DNA of 43,579 bases from Flavobacteriales bacterium UBA1937 (GCA_002337005.1 DDFD01000115.1:1-43579); one strand, 5' to 3'; numbered from the stretch's first letter, positions 8,091 to 15,699 are shown. Translations and numbers: made by a program. Notes: a model not told the origin generated them from the sequence alone.

Positions 8091-8120
8091 TTATCTGTGT
8101 ATTTCTGTGTTTTCTGTGAG
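8091..8120. repeat. Right terminal inverted repeat of GxxExxY cassette
   Basis: Ends tttctgtgttttctgtgag (8102-8120), the reverse complement of the left repeat's first 19 bases. Upstream, ttatctgtgta extends the match imperfectly. Confidence 0.8.
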
Positions 8121-8128
8121 AGAAATTG

Positions 8129-8140
8129 AAAAATGAATAA
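8129..8140. repeat. Right 12-bp direct repeat, putative target-site duplication
   Basis: aaaaatgaataa, identical to 7567-7578. It contains the ATG of the response regulator at 8133. Confidence 0.75.
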
Positions 8141-8810
8141 ACCCGAAATTTTAATCATCGATGATGAGCCACAAATTCGAAAACTTTTAGAAATTTCTTT
8201 AGAAAGTAATGATTATAAGGTAATTTCTGCCGAAAATGCAAAACAAGGTATTTTATTAGCGGCTAATTATTCTCCAGAATTAATTTTGCTCGATTTAGGT
8301 TTGCCCGACAAAAATGGTCACGAAGTTTTAAAGGAATTAAGAACGTGGTTTAACAAAGCAATCATTATTTTATCTGTAATCAATAATGAAAATGATATTG
8401 TTTCGGCTCTGGATAATGGCGCAACGGATTATTTGACAAAACCTTTCCGCACAGCGGAATTATTGGCTAGAATTAGAGTTGCTTTAAGAAACAATCATGT
8501 TCAAAATTTTAATAATATCGAGAAATTTGGAGATATAGAAATAGATTTCGTTGCAAGAACGGTAAAGAAAAATTTTGAAATCGTAAAACTCACTTCCACA
8601 GAATTTAATCTTTTGGTTTTATTGGCAAAAAACGAAGGCAGAGTGCTTACTCATCAATACATTTTGAAAGAAATTTGGGGAGTTGGTTCACAAACTGAAA
8701 CCCAATATTTACGGGTTTTTGTAGGAACATTGCGCAAAAAAATAGAAGAAAATCCTAATCACCCAAAACATATCATTACCGAAAGTGGAGTTGGCTATAG
8801 ATTCAGTTGA
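8133..8810 (+). CDS. kdpE: KdpE-like OmpR-family response regulator
   Basis: A cytoplasmic DNA-binding response regulator, 225 residues, full length. The receiver domain has the acidic pocket Asp10-Asp11, phosphorylation site Asp54 in LILLDLGLPDKNG, and the conserved lysine in DYLTKPF. The C-terminal winged helix (LTSTEFNLLVLLAKNEGRVLT ... YLRVFVGTLRKKIE ... GVGYRF) is of OmpR/PhoB type. KDNGHEVL-type linker motifs and the neighbouring KdpD-like kinase support KdpE. The QYLRVFVGTLRKKIE string is characteristic of KdpE. No kdpFABC genes are in the window; the next gene is kup, preceded by TTTATA pairs that may be its operator. A GxxExxY cassette now separates it from its kinase, and a new promoter or read-through must drive it. 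Confidence 0.9.
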   Translation: MNKPEILIIDDEPQIRKLLEISLESNDYKVISAENAKQGILLAANYSPELILLDLGLPDKNGHEVLKELRTWFNKAIIILSVINNENDIVSALDNGATDYLTKPFRTAELLARIRVALRNNHVQNFNNIEKFGDIEIDFVARTVKKNFEIVKLTSTEFNLLVLLAKNEGRVLTHQYILKEIWGVGSQTETQYLRVFVGTLRKKIEENPNHPKHIITESGVGYRFS

Positions 8811-8814
8811 TTTT

Positions 8815-8832
8815 CTCACAGAAATACACAGA
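8815..8832. repeat. Solo copy of the cassette's inverted-repeat sequence
   Basis: ctcacagaaatacacaga, 5 bases after the kdpE stop. Seventeen consecutive bases (cacagaaatacacagat) match the reverse complement of the cassette's right end. There is no partner copy downstream, so this is a single end or remnant. Confidence 0.65.
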
Positions 8833-8895
8833 TTTTTTTTCAATTTTTTTTTAAATATTGTCTCGGGTTTTCTGTTTTTTCATTGAGATTTTTTC

Positions 8896-8944
8896 TTTAT
8901 AAAATCTTTATACTTCCGAAAATAACCTTTATAAAATCCTTATA
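8896..8944 (+). promoter_or_regulatory. Candidate KdpE operator upstream of kup (two TTTATA pairs)
   Basis: Two direct-repeat pairs: TTTATA-aaatc-TTTATA at 8896-8912 and TTTATA-aaatc-CTTATA at 8928-8944. The pairs are 32 bp apart, about three helical turns. The E. coli KdpE site upstream of kdpFABC is TTTATA-N5-TTTACA, the same half-site and spacing. The position, 42-90 bases before the kup ATG, suits an activator. The similarity is recalled and the binding is inferred. Confidence 0.55.
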
Positions 8945-8985
8945 AAATCAGACGGAACTTTGTGTTGTAGAAATTTAATAAAATT

Positions 8986-10965
8986 ATGACACAAGAAAAT
9001 TCGCATTCATCAGCGTTTCAGAAGGTAACTGTAGCATCGGTTTTGGTAGCTTTAGGAATCATTTATGGCGACATCGGAACTTCGCCTTTGTATGTTTTTA
9101 AAGCTATTGTTGGTACAAAAAATATTGAAGAACATTTAATTTATGGAGGTGTTTCTTGTGTTTTTTGGACGCTCGTTATTCAAACCACTATTAAATATAT
9201 TTGGCTTACTTTAAAAGCTGATAATCAAGGAGAAGGTGGCATTTTTTCGCTTTATGCTTTGGTGAGAAGATATGGTAAAAAATTGGTAATTCCTGCCATT
9301 TTAGGAGCTACTACACTTTTGGCAGACGGAATTATTACTCCGCCAATTTCTGTAGCTTCTGCTATTGAAGGTCTCGGAATGGTAAAAGGTTTAGAAAATA
9401 CCATCGTTGCAGGAAATCATTTTACCATTGGTTTAGTAGTTCTTATTTTATCTCTTTTATTTTTCTTTCAGAGATTTGGGACTCATTTTGTTGGAAAATT
9501 TTTCGGACCTGTAATGGCGATTTGGTTTGCTATGCTTTTTGCCGTAGGAATTAGTCAGATTATTTATCACCCAAGCATTATAAAAGCACTCAATCCTATT
9601 TATGCTTATGATTTACTTACGAAATATCCTCATGGTTTTTGGTTGCTTGGTTCGGTTTTTCTTTGTACAACTGGTGCAGAAGCTTTGTATTCAGATTTGG
9701 GGCATTGTGGTTTGAAGAATATCAGAATTTCATGGGTTTTTGTGAAAATTAGCTTAGTCACCAATTATTTAGGACAAGCAGCTTGGTTGATGAATCAAGA
9801 TTCCAATCTTTTAAATGGAAGAAACCCTTTCTTTGAAATGATGCCCCATTGGTTTTTAATTCCAAGTATTTTAATCGCTACTTTGGCAACTATTATTGCT
9901 TCTCAGGCGTTAATTAGCGGAAGTTACACTTTAATTAATGAAGCAATGAACCTTAATTTTTGGCCAAGAGTTGCAGTTCGTCAACCGTCAGAAACTAAAG
10001 GTCAAATGTATATTCCGAGTGTTAATACAATTCTTTGGGCTGGTTGTATTTTAATGACTTTATATTTTAAATCTTCCGAACACATGGAAGCGGCTTATGG
10101 ATTTTCTATCACCATTACCATGATAATGACCACATTTTTGCTTACGTATTTTTTATTATACAAAATAAAATGGAGCAAGTTTATTGTTTACCCAGTAATT
10201 ACCTTATTTTTAATTGTCGAAACGGCTTTTTTCGTTGCCAACATTGTAAAAATTAAAGAAAGATGGCAGTTTTTAATTTTTGAATTATTGATTTTTAGTA
10301 CGATGTATATTTGGTTTAATGCCAGAAAAATTAATAATAGATTTATCAAATTTGTAGATTTAGGAAAATACAGCAATCAGCTTAAAGAGTTGAGTGAGGA
10401 TGATGAAATTCCGAAATTTTCTACCCATTTAATTTATCTTACCAAAGCAGATAGAAGACATCAAATTGAAGAAAAATCTATCAAATCTATTTTTTCTAAA
10501 AAGCCAAAAAGAGCCGATGTTTATTGGTTCGTTCATCTCAATAGAACCAACCAGCCTTATACGTTAAGCTATGATGTTTCTGAATTAATGGATGATAAAA
10601 TCATAAGAGTAGATATTAATGTTGGTTTTAGAATAGTGCCAAGAACCGAATATTATTTCAAAAAAATTGTGAAAGATTTGGTGAAAAATAAAGAACTGAA
10701 TTTACACATTCGACCAGATGGATCTACCAAATACAATGAAGAACCCGATTTTAAATTCGTAATTATTGAGAAATTCTTATCGGTAGAAAATGAATTTACA
10801 GTGAGAGAAGGCATTTTGCTCAATTCATATTTCATTCTCAAAAAAATGAGTTTAAAAGACGAATCTGCTTTTGGATTAGATAAAAGCGATGTAATAGTAG
10901 AACAAATTCCTTTGGTTTACACGCCAATTTCTAACATAAATTTATTGAGAGATGAAAACAAATGA
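8986..10965 (+). CDS. kup: Kup-family potassium uptake transporter
   Basis: A K+/H+ symporter of the KUP/HAK/KT family in the inner membrane, 659 residues (E. coli Kup 622). The family signature GIIYGDIGTSPLYVFKAI appears at about residues 19-36. GEGGIFSLYALVRR, LLADGIITPPISVASAIEGL and CTTGAEALYSDLGHCG are further conserved Kup blocks. About 12 hydrophobic segments occupy the first 430 residues, followed by a cytoplasmic C-terminal domain. It lies just after the KdpDE-like two-component genes and has a candidate KdpE operator in its leader, so it is plausibly the regulated K+ transporter here. Its 3' end overlaps the next small gene by 14 bases. Confidence 0.95.
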   Translation: MTQENSHSSAFQKVTVASVLVALGIIYGDIGTSPLYVFKAIVGTKNIEEHLIYGGVSCVFWTLVIQTTIKYIWLTLKADNQGEGGIFSLYALVRRYGKKLVIPAILGATTLLADGIITPPISVASAIEGLGMVKGLENTIVAGNHFTIGLVVLILSLLFFFQRFGTHFVGKFFGPVMAIWFAMLFAVGISQIIYHPSIIKALNPIYAYDLLTKYPHGFWLLGSVFLCTTGAEALYSDLGHCGLKNIRISWVFVKISLVTNYLGQAAWLMNQDSNLLNGRNPFFEMMPHWFLIPSILIATLATIIASQALISGSYTLINEAMNLNFWPRVAVRQPSETKGQMYIPSVNTILWAGCILMTLYFKSSEHMEAAYGFSITITMIMTTFLLTYFLLYKIKWSKFIVYPVITLFLIVETAFFVANIVKIKERWQFLIFELLIFSTMYIWFNARKINNRFIKFVDLGKYSNQLKELSEDDEIPKFSTHLIYLTKADRRHQIEEKSIKSIFSKKPKRADVYWFVHLNRTNQPYTLSYDVSELMDDKIIRVDINVGFRIVPRTEYYFKKIVKDLVKNKELNLHIRPDGSTKYNEEPDFKFVIIEKFLSVENEFTVREGILLNSYFILKKMSLKDESAFGLDKSDVIVEQIPLVYTPISNINLLRDENK

Positions 10966-11236
10966 TGAAGCAATAAAAACACTTTACAAACAATATAAAA
11001 ATAATAAAAATTTAAAAATTAAAATAATTTTAAGAGATGGAAATCAATTGACGGGCTATTTCATAGGTCATTACTACAATGGATATGGTGAGATAATTGA
11101 GTGGGATTTTTTAGAAGAAAAATTTGTAAAAGATGCAAAAGAAATCAATATTTTCACCGATAATGATATTAAAGTAAAGCAATCTGAAATTCTGCAAGTT
11201 TATTTTATTGATAGCAGTGTGATATTAAATTTCTGA
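10952..11236 (+). CDS. Small hypothetical protein overlapping kup
   Basis: A 94-residue soluble, lysine-rich protein starting at an ATG 14 bases before the end of kup, in another frame, which suggests translational coupling. I do not recognise it. The middle, IKIILRDGNQLTGYFIGHY, has the strand-turn-strand look of a small beta-barrel (Sm- or SH3-like), followed by NIFTDNDIKVKQSEILQVYF. It could be a cytoplasmic accessory of the K+ transporter, but only the gene arrangement points that way. Confidence 0.65.
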   Translation: MKTNDEAIKTLYKQYKNNKNLKIKIILRDGNQLTGYFIGHYYNGYGEIIEWDFLEEKFVKDAKEINIFTDNDIKVKQSEILQVYFIDSSVILNF

Positions 11237-11360
11237 AAGTGAGAATGTTATTTGTCGTCAATATTTTTGAGATTTTCCAATTATATTTTGCCCAATAAAA
11301 TATTATAAAATTTTATGGAAATGCAGAATTTTTATTCATATTATTTTAATGAATCAAACA

Positions 11361-11391
11361 AAAAAGCGAAATTCAATTATTTCGCTTTTAT
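11361..11391. terminator. Bidirectional terminator between the kup operon and lipB
   Basis: Stem aaaagcgaaat / atttcgctttt with a 6-base loop, A-rich before and T-rich after, lies between convergent genes and can serve both. Confidence 0.82.
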
Positions 11392-11419
11392 ATTTTTCGG
11401 GGATTATTTTTTAATGAAT

Positions 11420-12136
11420 CTAAAAAATTTCCGCTTCAAAAACATCTTGAAAATGTTTTCTAATTTTTTCTTTTACTTCTTCCGCATTTACTTCTTTTTC
11501 AAGTTCACGTTTCAGAGAAGTAACCGCTTTATCTTTAATTCCGCAAGGAATAATGTATTCAAAATATCTTAAATCTGTATTTACATTCAGTGCAAAACCG
11601 TGCATGGTAACCCATTTTGAGGTTTTTACACCTAGTGCACAAATTTTTCTCGCATAAGGTTTTCCTACATCTAGCCAAACTCCCGTTTCACCTACACTTC
11701 TTTCGCCCTTTAAACCGTATTCTGCAATCACTCTTATGATAACCTCTTCCAGATTTCTCATATAAAGATGAATATCACTTTTGAAATTATCTAAATCAAG
11801 GATAGGATAGCCCACAATTTGTCCGAAACCGTGATAAGTAATATCACCACCTCGGTTGGTTTTTACAAAAGTGGCATTTATTTCCTTTAATTTGTCTTCA
11901 TTGGCAAGCATATTATGTTCATCACCAGATTTTCCTAAAGTATAAACATGAGGATGCTCTACAAAAAGAAGATAATTAGGCGTGATTTCGTGGTCTTTTT
12001 CTTCGGGTAGATCTCTGTTTTTAATTTTTATTTGAATAATTTTGTCCATCAAACTTTGTTGATATTCAAAAGCTTCCATATAATTTTTTAGCCCTAATTC
12101 TTCGAATTTTACTTTTTTATTTTGGATTGTACTCAC
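11420..12136 (-). CDS. lipB: Octanoyl-[acyl-carrier-protein]:protein octanoyltransferase
   Basis: LipB moves octanoate from ACP to the lipoyl domains of E2 and GcvH, the first step of lipoate assembly, in the cytoplasm. Length is 238 residues. Signature RGGDITYHGFGQIVGYPILDL region is present with its conserved His. The catalytic cysteine lies in IIPCGIKDKAVTSL and the catalytic lysine in KICALGVKTSKWVTMHGFALN. The start is GTG at 12134-12136, with no in-frame ATG nearby and a TATTTTTG promoter 22 bases upstream. It could act on the E2 encoded at 1803-3131. It is a single gene; lipA is not adjacent. Confidence 0.95.
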   Translation of the reverse strand: MSTIQNKKVKFEELGLKNYMEAFEYQQSLMDKIIQIKIKNRDLPEEKDHEITPNYLLFVEHPHVYTLGKSGDEHNMLANEDKLKEINATFVKTNRGGDITYHGFGQIVGYPILDLDNFKSDIHLYMRNLEEVIIRVIAEYGLKGERSVGETGVWLDVGKPYARKICALGVKTSKWVTMHGFALNVNTDLRYFEYIIPCGIKDKAVTSLKRELEKEVNAEEVKEKIRKHFQDVFEAEIF

Positions 12137-12158
12137 TTACTTTTTTAATTTATTATGG

Positions 12159-12166
12159 CAAAAATA
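12159..12166 (-). promoter_or_regulatory. Candidate -7 element of lipB
   Basis: Reads TATTTTTG on the minus strand, matching TAnnTTTG, 22 bases before the GTG start. Confidence 0.5.
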
Positions 12167-12197
12167 CTATTTTTATTTTATTGATGGTAATATAGCA

Positions 12198-12224
12198 AAC
12201 GCCCTGAGGTTATCAGAGCGTTTT
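12198..12224 (-). terminator. Terminator of the cytochrome b gene / end of metal island
   Basis: aaaacgctctga / tcagggcgttt hairpin (one bulge) 20 bases after the cytochrome b stop. The minus-strand T run is short, so termination strength is uncertain; it could also work on the plus strand. Confidence 0.65.
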
Positions 12225-12244
12225 AATATCATTTTATGAGTTTT

Positions 12245-13222
12245 CTAATCATCATTGTCTTCATCATGATGTCTTTTTTTGTGGTATTCATTGTTATGAT
12301 GATGTTCTCTTTTATGTTCGTTTTTCTCGTGTTCATCATCTTCAAATTGATTTTGTGTAGCGTAATATTGATTATCTTGATAATTGGGCTGAGAATAATT
12401 ATCTCCCGAAACAGCTATTGTAGGTTCTATATTTCTATTGCTTGAAGCAGAGCTAGCAGCATCAACAGTAGAATTTTTTGCCATTTTTAAGGTAATGTTT
12501 ATTGGTCTTCTTTCAGAATTTTTGTCGGGATAAAGTAATGATTCCCATTCATCATCATCTTTTTGTTCTCTTTCATTTTCACCTTCTCTTACAGGCAAAC
12601 CAAATGCTAGATATGCCAAAAACATTGGGATTCCTAACCAAAAAATAGAAAATATTTTCTGAAGCATATTACTGTTTTCAGGTTCGGTTTCTACATTTTT
12701 ATATCCTGTGAAAATAGAAGCCAAAGTTCCTGTTTTTCTATGAAAAATAGTATCTGCCAGAATTCCTGCTAAATGCGCAAATACCAGAATTAAAAATAAT
12801 TTGGCTCCAATTTCGTGACTTTCTTCTACCATTTTTTCGGTAAGAGTAAAGCCTAAAAATTGTGATGTTTCTGTAGCCCAAAGATAACCAGTAAATGCTG
12901 TAAAAACACCTACAAACATCATACTAATCATAACGATGGATGCTAAAGGATTGTGACCAACATAAGTGTTTTTTGAAAAATAATTTTTAAGAAATTCAAT
13001 TTGTTGAGAAATACTCATCGGAAAATCTCTAAAACGAGAATATTTAGAACCAATGAATCCATAAATAATTCTGAAAAATAATATTCCTCCTGCTAAAGCT
13101 CCGAAAGCATAGTGGTAGTTCATTTGCCATTCGTTTTCACCAGTAAAATAAGCAATGGTAAAACCTAAGGCTAATAGCCAATGAGATATTCTGGTCGTTA
13201 ACGACCAAATTTTTGTTTTCAT
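12245..13222 (-). CDS. Membrane cytochrome b (b561-like) with His-rich C-terminal tail
   Basis: A di-haem-type membrane cytochrome b, 325 residues. The ATG at 13220-13222 (MKTKIWSLTTRISHWLLA) is preferred; an upstream in-frame start would add 16 uncharacteristic residues. RISHWLLALGF with its first haem-ligand His, FFRIIYGFIGSKYSRF and HEIGAKLFLILVFAHLAG with further His ligands are typical of the Ni/Fe-hydrogenase or b561-type cytochrome domain, in about 4 membrane segments up to residue 180. An extra membrane segment (IFWLGIPMFLAYLAFGL) and a long polar tail follow. The last 30 residues contain 8 His plus many Asp and Glu, suitable for binding metal ions. It sits at the end of a metal-transport island, so a metal-linked redox role is plausible but inferred. 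Confidence 0.82.
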   Translation of the reverse strand: MKTKIWSLTTRISHWLLALGFTIAYFTGENEWQMNYHYAFGALAGGILFFRIIYGFIGSKYSRFRDFPMSISQQIEFLKNYFSKNTYVGHNPLASIVMISMMFVGVFTAFTGYLWATETSQFLGFTLTEKMVEESHEIGAKLFLILVFAHLAGILADTIFHRKTGTLASIFTGYKNVETEPENSNMLQKIFSIFWLGIPMFLAYLAFGLPVREGENEREQKDDDEWESLLYPDKNSERRPINITLKMAKNSTVDAASSASSNRNIEPTIAVSGDNYSQPNYQDNQYYATQNQFEDDEHEKNEHKREHHHNNEYHKKRHHDEDNDD

Positions 13223-13304
13223 TTTTTTAAATTTAATGTAATTGTTAATGATACATTTATCTTCTCTCATTTTAAGAAAAGAAAATATTGAATAAGTTTT
13301 TGAA

Positions 13305-13697
13305 TTACATTAAATTTTCTGGTGGTTGGAAAATAGAATAATGAAACTCCGAAATAAAATCTTTTTTGTAAACAGAAAAATCTCTTTTTTCTATAAATAA
13401 GTGAATAGGAGCCTCAATTTTTAAATGGTTAAATGATTCTACCACAAAAATGAGGGTAGAAAAATTAGTGAAATCTATATGTTTAAAAGGTAATTTTTGA
13501 TCTTGGACATAATCGTTATCCATAACGTTTCCGCTAAAATAATGGTGTTGAAAAAAATTAATTATCGAAAAATTATCACTTTCTGTACTATGCTTAATGA
13601 TATGCTCTACCAAATTAGACAACTTAAGAACCTGTCTAAATTCTTGAAAAGAAAATAGATAAATAGAAAGTAATACTATGGAAATATATTTTTTCAA
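13305..13697 (-). CDS. Small exported protein, DYxxDxKLPFK family, paralog 2
   Basis: A 130-residue protein with a hydrophobic N-terminus (KKYISIVLLSIYLFSF) that looks like a signal peptide. It is clearly a paralog of the protein at 21526-21912: shared features are SxYxFSFxExRxxLKL, a VEH/IEH motif, an HY pair, and DYVQDQKLPFKHIDF against DYAKDMKLPFKTHDF. I do not recognise a named family. The only possible start is TTG at 13695-13697, as an in-frame stop lies four codons upstream; the paralog also starts TTG AAA AAA. Both copies lie in the metal island. A periplasmic role in metal handling or sensing is possible and unproven. Confidence 0.72.
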   Translation of the reverse strand: MKKYISIVLLSIYLFSFQEFRQVLKLSNLVEHIIKHSTESDNFSIINFFQHHYFSGNVMDNDYVQDQKLPFKHIDFTNFSTLIFVVESFNHLKIEAPIHLFIEKRDFSVYKKDFISEFHYSIFQPPENLM

Positions 13698-13775
13698 CTC
13701 AATGGTTTAGATACAAAAATCAGGCTAAAGTTAAATTTTAATCAAAAAATAAAAATTCTTTTAACTCAATGTTTT

Positions 13776-14873
13776 TTATCCCGCAACAGAAACGCCAATC
13801 CATTTTCCAATTCCATAGGTAATAGCAGATGCTAAAAGACCAAAAAGAACCATCCTAAAACCTGAGTATAAGATACTTTTTCCTGTAAAAAGTGTAATAA
13901 ATGAACCAATAAAGAATAAGCCTAAAACACTGGTTCCTATACTTATATAAAGTGCAGAATGACCGTCCCAAATCATGTAAGGAAATACTGGTAAAATGGC
14001 ACCTACAGCAAACATCATGAATGAAGCGATAGCAGCTTCCCAAGCAGAACCTTTTAGTTCTTCGGCATTGATACCAAGTTCTTCTTTTACTAAAAATTCG
14101 TGGGCTTGTTTTTTGTTTATCATTATTTTTTCTGCCATTTCTGTAGCTTCTTCTTTTGGGATTCCTTTGGCTTGATAGATGAGAATAATTTCACGTTTTT
14201 CTCCTTCAGGATTTTCGTTTAGTTCTTCCATTTCTATTTCCATTTGGTTTTCATAGAGTTCTTGCGAAGATTTTACAGAAATCCATTCACCAAGAGCCAT
14301 AGAAAGTGAACCAGCTAAAAGCCCTGCAATGCCGGTTAATAAAACCGTTTGAGAATCTACTGCTGCACCAGCTACGCCCATTACCAAAGAAAACGTGGAA
14401 AGCAAACCGTCATTTGCCCCTAAAACTGCCGCTCTAAGTGCATTACCACCAACTGAACGATGTCTTTTCTCAAATCTGGAAAAACCAGTAGTTGGTGCTT
14501 TACTTTCTTTATTTAAGATATTTTGTAAAATCTGAACGTGCGCTGTGTCTGAAATAGAAACTTCGGTTTTGGTGTTTTTTCTGGCATTGCTTATTCCTTT
14601 TGCGAGATTTTTTTCGGTTTCTAATAGGCTTCCTAAAATAAAATCATAGCCCAAAATTTTCCCCAGTTTATTCATTGTTCTAGCTCGGAAAGAGGGTTTT
14701 GGCAAATCTTTTTCAGTAAGGCCTTTGTTTTTTAGAAAAGAAATGGCGTGTCCTTTTTCTATATCACTCATTTCCGTAAAAATTTCTTTTACGGTTTCAT
14801 CTTCTTCGTTTTCTGCCAAAATTTGATAGAGGTAAGAAGCATCTATTTCGGTTTGAATGCTTTTAAGATTCAT
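13776..14873 (-). CDS. Ferritin-like/VIT1 fusion transporter (MbfA/Er-VIT1 type)
   Basis: A membrane-bound iron (or manganese) exporter, 365 residues. Residues about 1-130 form a ferritin/rubrerythrin-like domain with carboxylate and ExxH-type ligands (EIDASYLYQILAENEED, SDIEKGHAISFL, LLETEKNLAKG). Residues about 150-365 are a VIT1/CCC1 domain with RHRSVGGNALRAAVLGANDGLLS and five hydrophobic segments, plus the metal-binding cytoplasmic loop EEMEELNENPEGEKREI. The start is ATG 14871-14873; the longer open frame to 15050 overlaps the ZIP gene and adds an arginine-rich, non-conserved stretch. It begins 17 bases after the ZIP stop. In alpha-proteobacteria, MbfA proteins export iron and give peroxide resistance. 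Confidence 0.88.
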   Translation of the reverse strand: MNLKSIQTEIDASYLYQILAENEEDETVKEIFTEMSDIEKGHAISFLKNKGLTEKDLPKPSFRARTMNKLGKILGYDFILGSLLETEKNLAKGISNARKNTKTEVSISDTAHVQILQNILNKESKAPTTGFSRFEKRHRSVGGNALRAAVLGANDGLLSTFSLVMGVAGAAVDSQTVLLTGIAGLLAGSLSMALGEWISVKSSQELYENQMEIEMEELNENPEGEKREIILIYQAKGIPKEEATEMAEKIMINKKQAHEFLVKEELGINAEELKGSAWEAAIASFMMFAVGAILPVFPYMIWDGHSALYISIGTSVLGLFFIGSFITLFTGKSILYSGFRMVLFGLLASAITYGIGKWIGVSVAG

Positions 14874-14890
14874 TTTTTTAATTTTATTAG

Positions 14891-15625
14891 TTAAATAATC
14901 ATTCCTAATACCAAAAACACCAAAAATCCTAAGAAAAAGGTAAAGGTGTACAAGGGCTTGTCTTCTTCTTCGTGTGCTTGTACTAGAAGTTCTTCGGTTA
15001 CCAAATATAATAAAGCAGATAGCCCGAAAGAAAGTACCAATTCCATCCAATAATCTCCTAAATTTTGCAATAAAGTGCCTCCCAAAACCGCACTTACCAA
15101 GAATAAACTAGAAAGCGAAACGATATGTTTTACAGCTTTTTTCTTGTCTATTCCCTCTGCGCCAAGTTCGGCAGCTACAGCCATTCCCATGGAAAACATT
15201 TCTAATGCAATTGCAAATGCTAATAACATTCCTGCTTTTTCGCCAGATGCAAAGCCAATACCAAGCAATAATCCATCAATAAAAATATCTACACCAATAG
15301 CTACTACAAAAGCAAAAGGAACTTTAGGAACTATCTCGATTGATTTGTGTTTATTTTCTTCTTTTTCGGCAAATTTTTTAATAAAAAGCATCATGCCAAT
15401 TCCTAATAGAAAACCTAAAATCACGTATATTGGTTGATGTTTTTCTACAATATCGGGTAATAATTCTACACCTACAACAGAAAAAATAACACCAGCAGAA
15501 AAGTGTAAAATAACGCTTCTAAAAGGCGAATTAGGCTTTTTATAGGTAGCGATAATTCCACCAATAACAAAAGTTATTAGCGGAATCATGGTATATAATA
15601 ATATGGTTTGTAATGTATCAGACAT
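14891..15625 (-). CDS. ZIP-family metal transporter
   Basis: A divalent metal transporter of the ZIP family (zinc, iron, manganese) in the inner membrane, 244 residues and 7-8 hydrophobic segments. The family's TM4-TM5 metal site is visible: VAIGVDIFIDGLLLGIGFASGE carries the Asp residues where other ZIPs have His/Asn, and FAIALEMFSMGMAVAAELG follows. HFSAGVIFSVVGVELLPDI matches the GxxF...ELLP motif of TM2. The usual His-rich loop is replaced by a short Lys/Glu loop. It is directly upstream of the ferritin-VIT1 exporter and downstream of czcB, all in one direction. Direction of transport cannot be told from sequence. Confidence 0.88.
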   Translation of the reverse strand: MSDTLQTILLYTMIPLITFVIGGIIATYKKPNSPFRSVILHFSAGVIFSVVGVELLPDIVEKHQPIYVILGFLLGIGMMLFIKKFAEKEENKHKSIEIVPKVPFAFVVAIGVDIFIDGLLLGIGFASGEKAGMLLAFAIALEMFSMGMAVAAELGAEGIDKKKAVKHIVSLSSLFLVSAVLGGTLLQNLGDYWMELVLSFGLSALLYLVTEELLVQAHEEEDKPLYTFTFFLGFLVFLVLGMII

Positions 15626-15699
15626 TTTAATTGTGTTTATAGTTTAAGGAATTCTAATTTAAAATTAACTAAACTGATTTCGTAATTTTTTGATTTTAA

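Larger units (their letters stand above)
7579..8128 (+). mobile_element. Putative GxxExxY cassette with terminal inverted repeats and 12-bp target duplication
   Basis: A 550-bp unit bounded by inverted repeats and flanked by identical 12-bp direct repeats (7567-7578 and 8129-8140). The inverted repeats share a perfect 19 bp, ctcacagaaaacacagaaa (7584-7602), with its reverse complement at 8102-8120, then continue imperfectly as cacaga. The only gene inside is the GxxExxY gene. Deleting the unit plus one direct repeat gives a continuous sequence in which kinase stop and regulator start overlap in ATGAATAA, a normal operon junction. The unit encodes no recognisable transposase, so how it moved is open. 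The repeats and junction are seen directly; mobility is inferred. Confidence 0.72.

Noticed and set aside
13776..15050. A 424-residue reading of the ferritin-VIT1 gene starting at 15050
   Set aside because: The extra 59 residues overlap the ZIP coding region and are arginine-rich and unlike the family. The ATG at 14873 sits 17 bases after the ZIP stop and starts with the expected ferritin-like domain.
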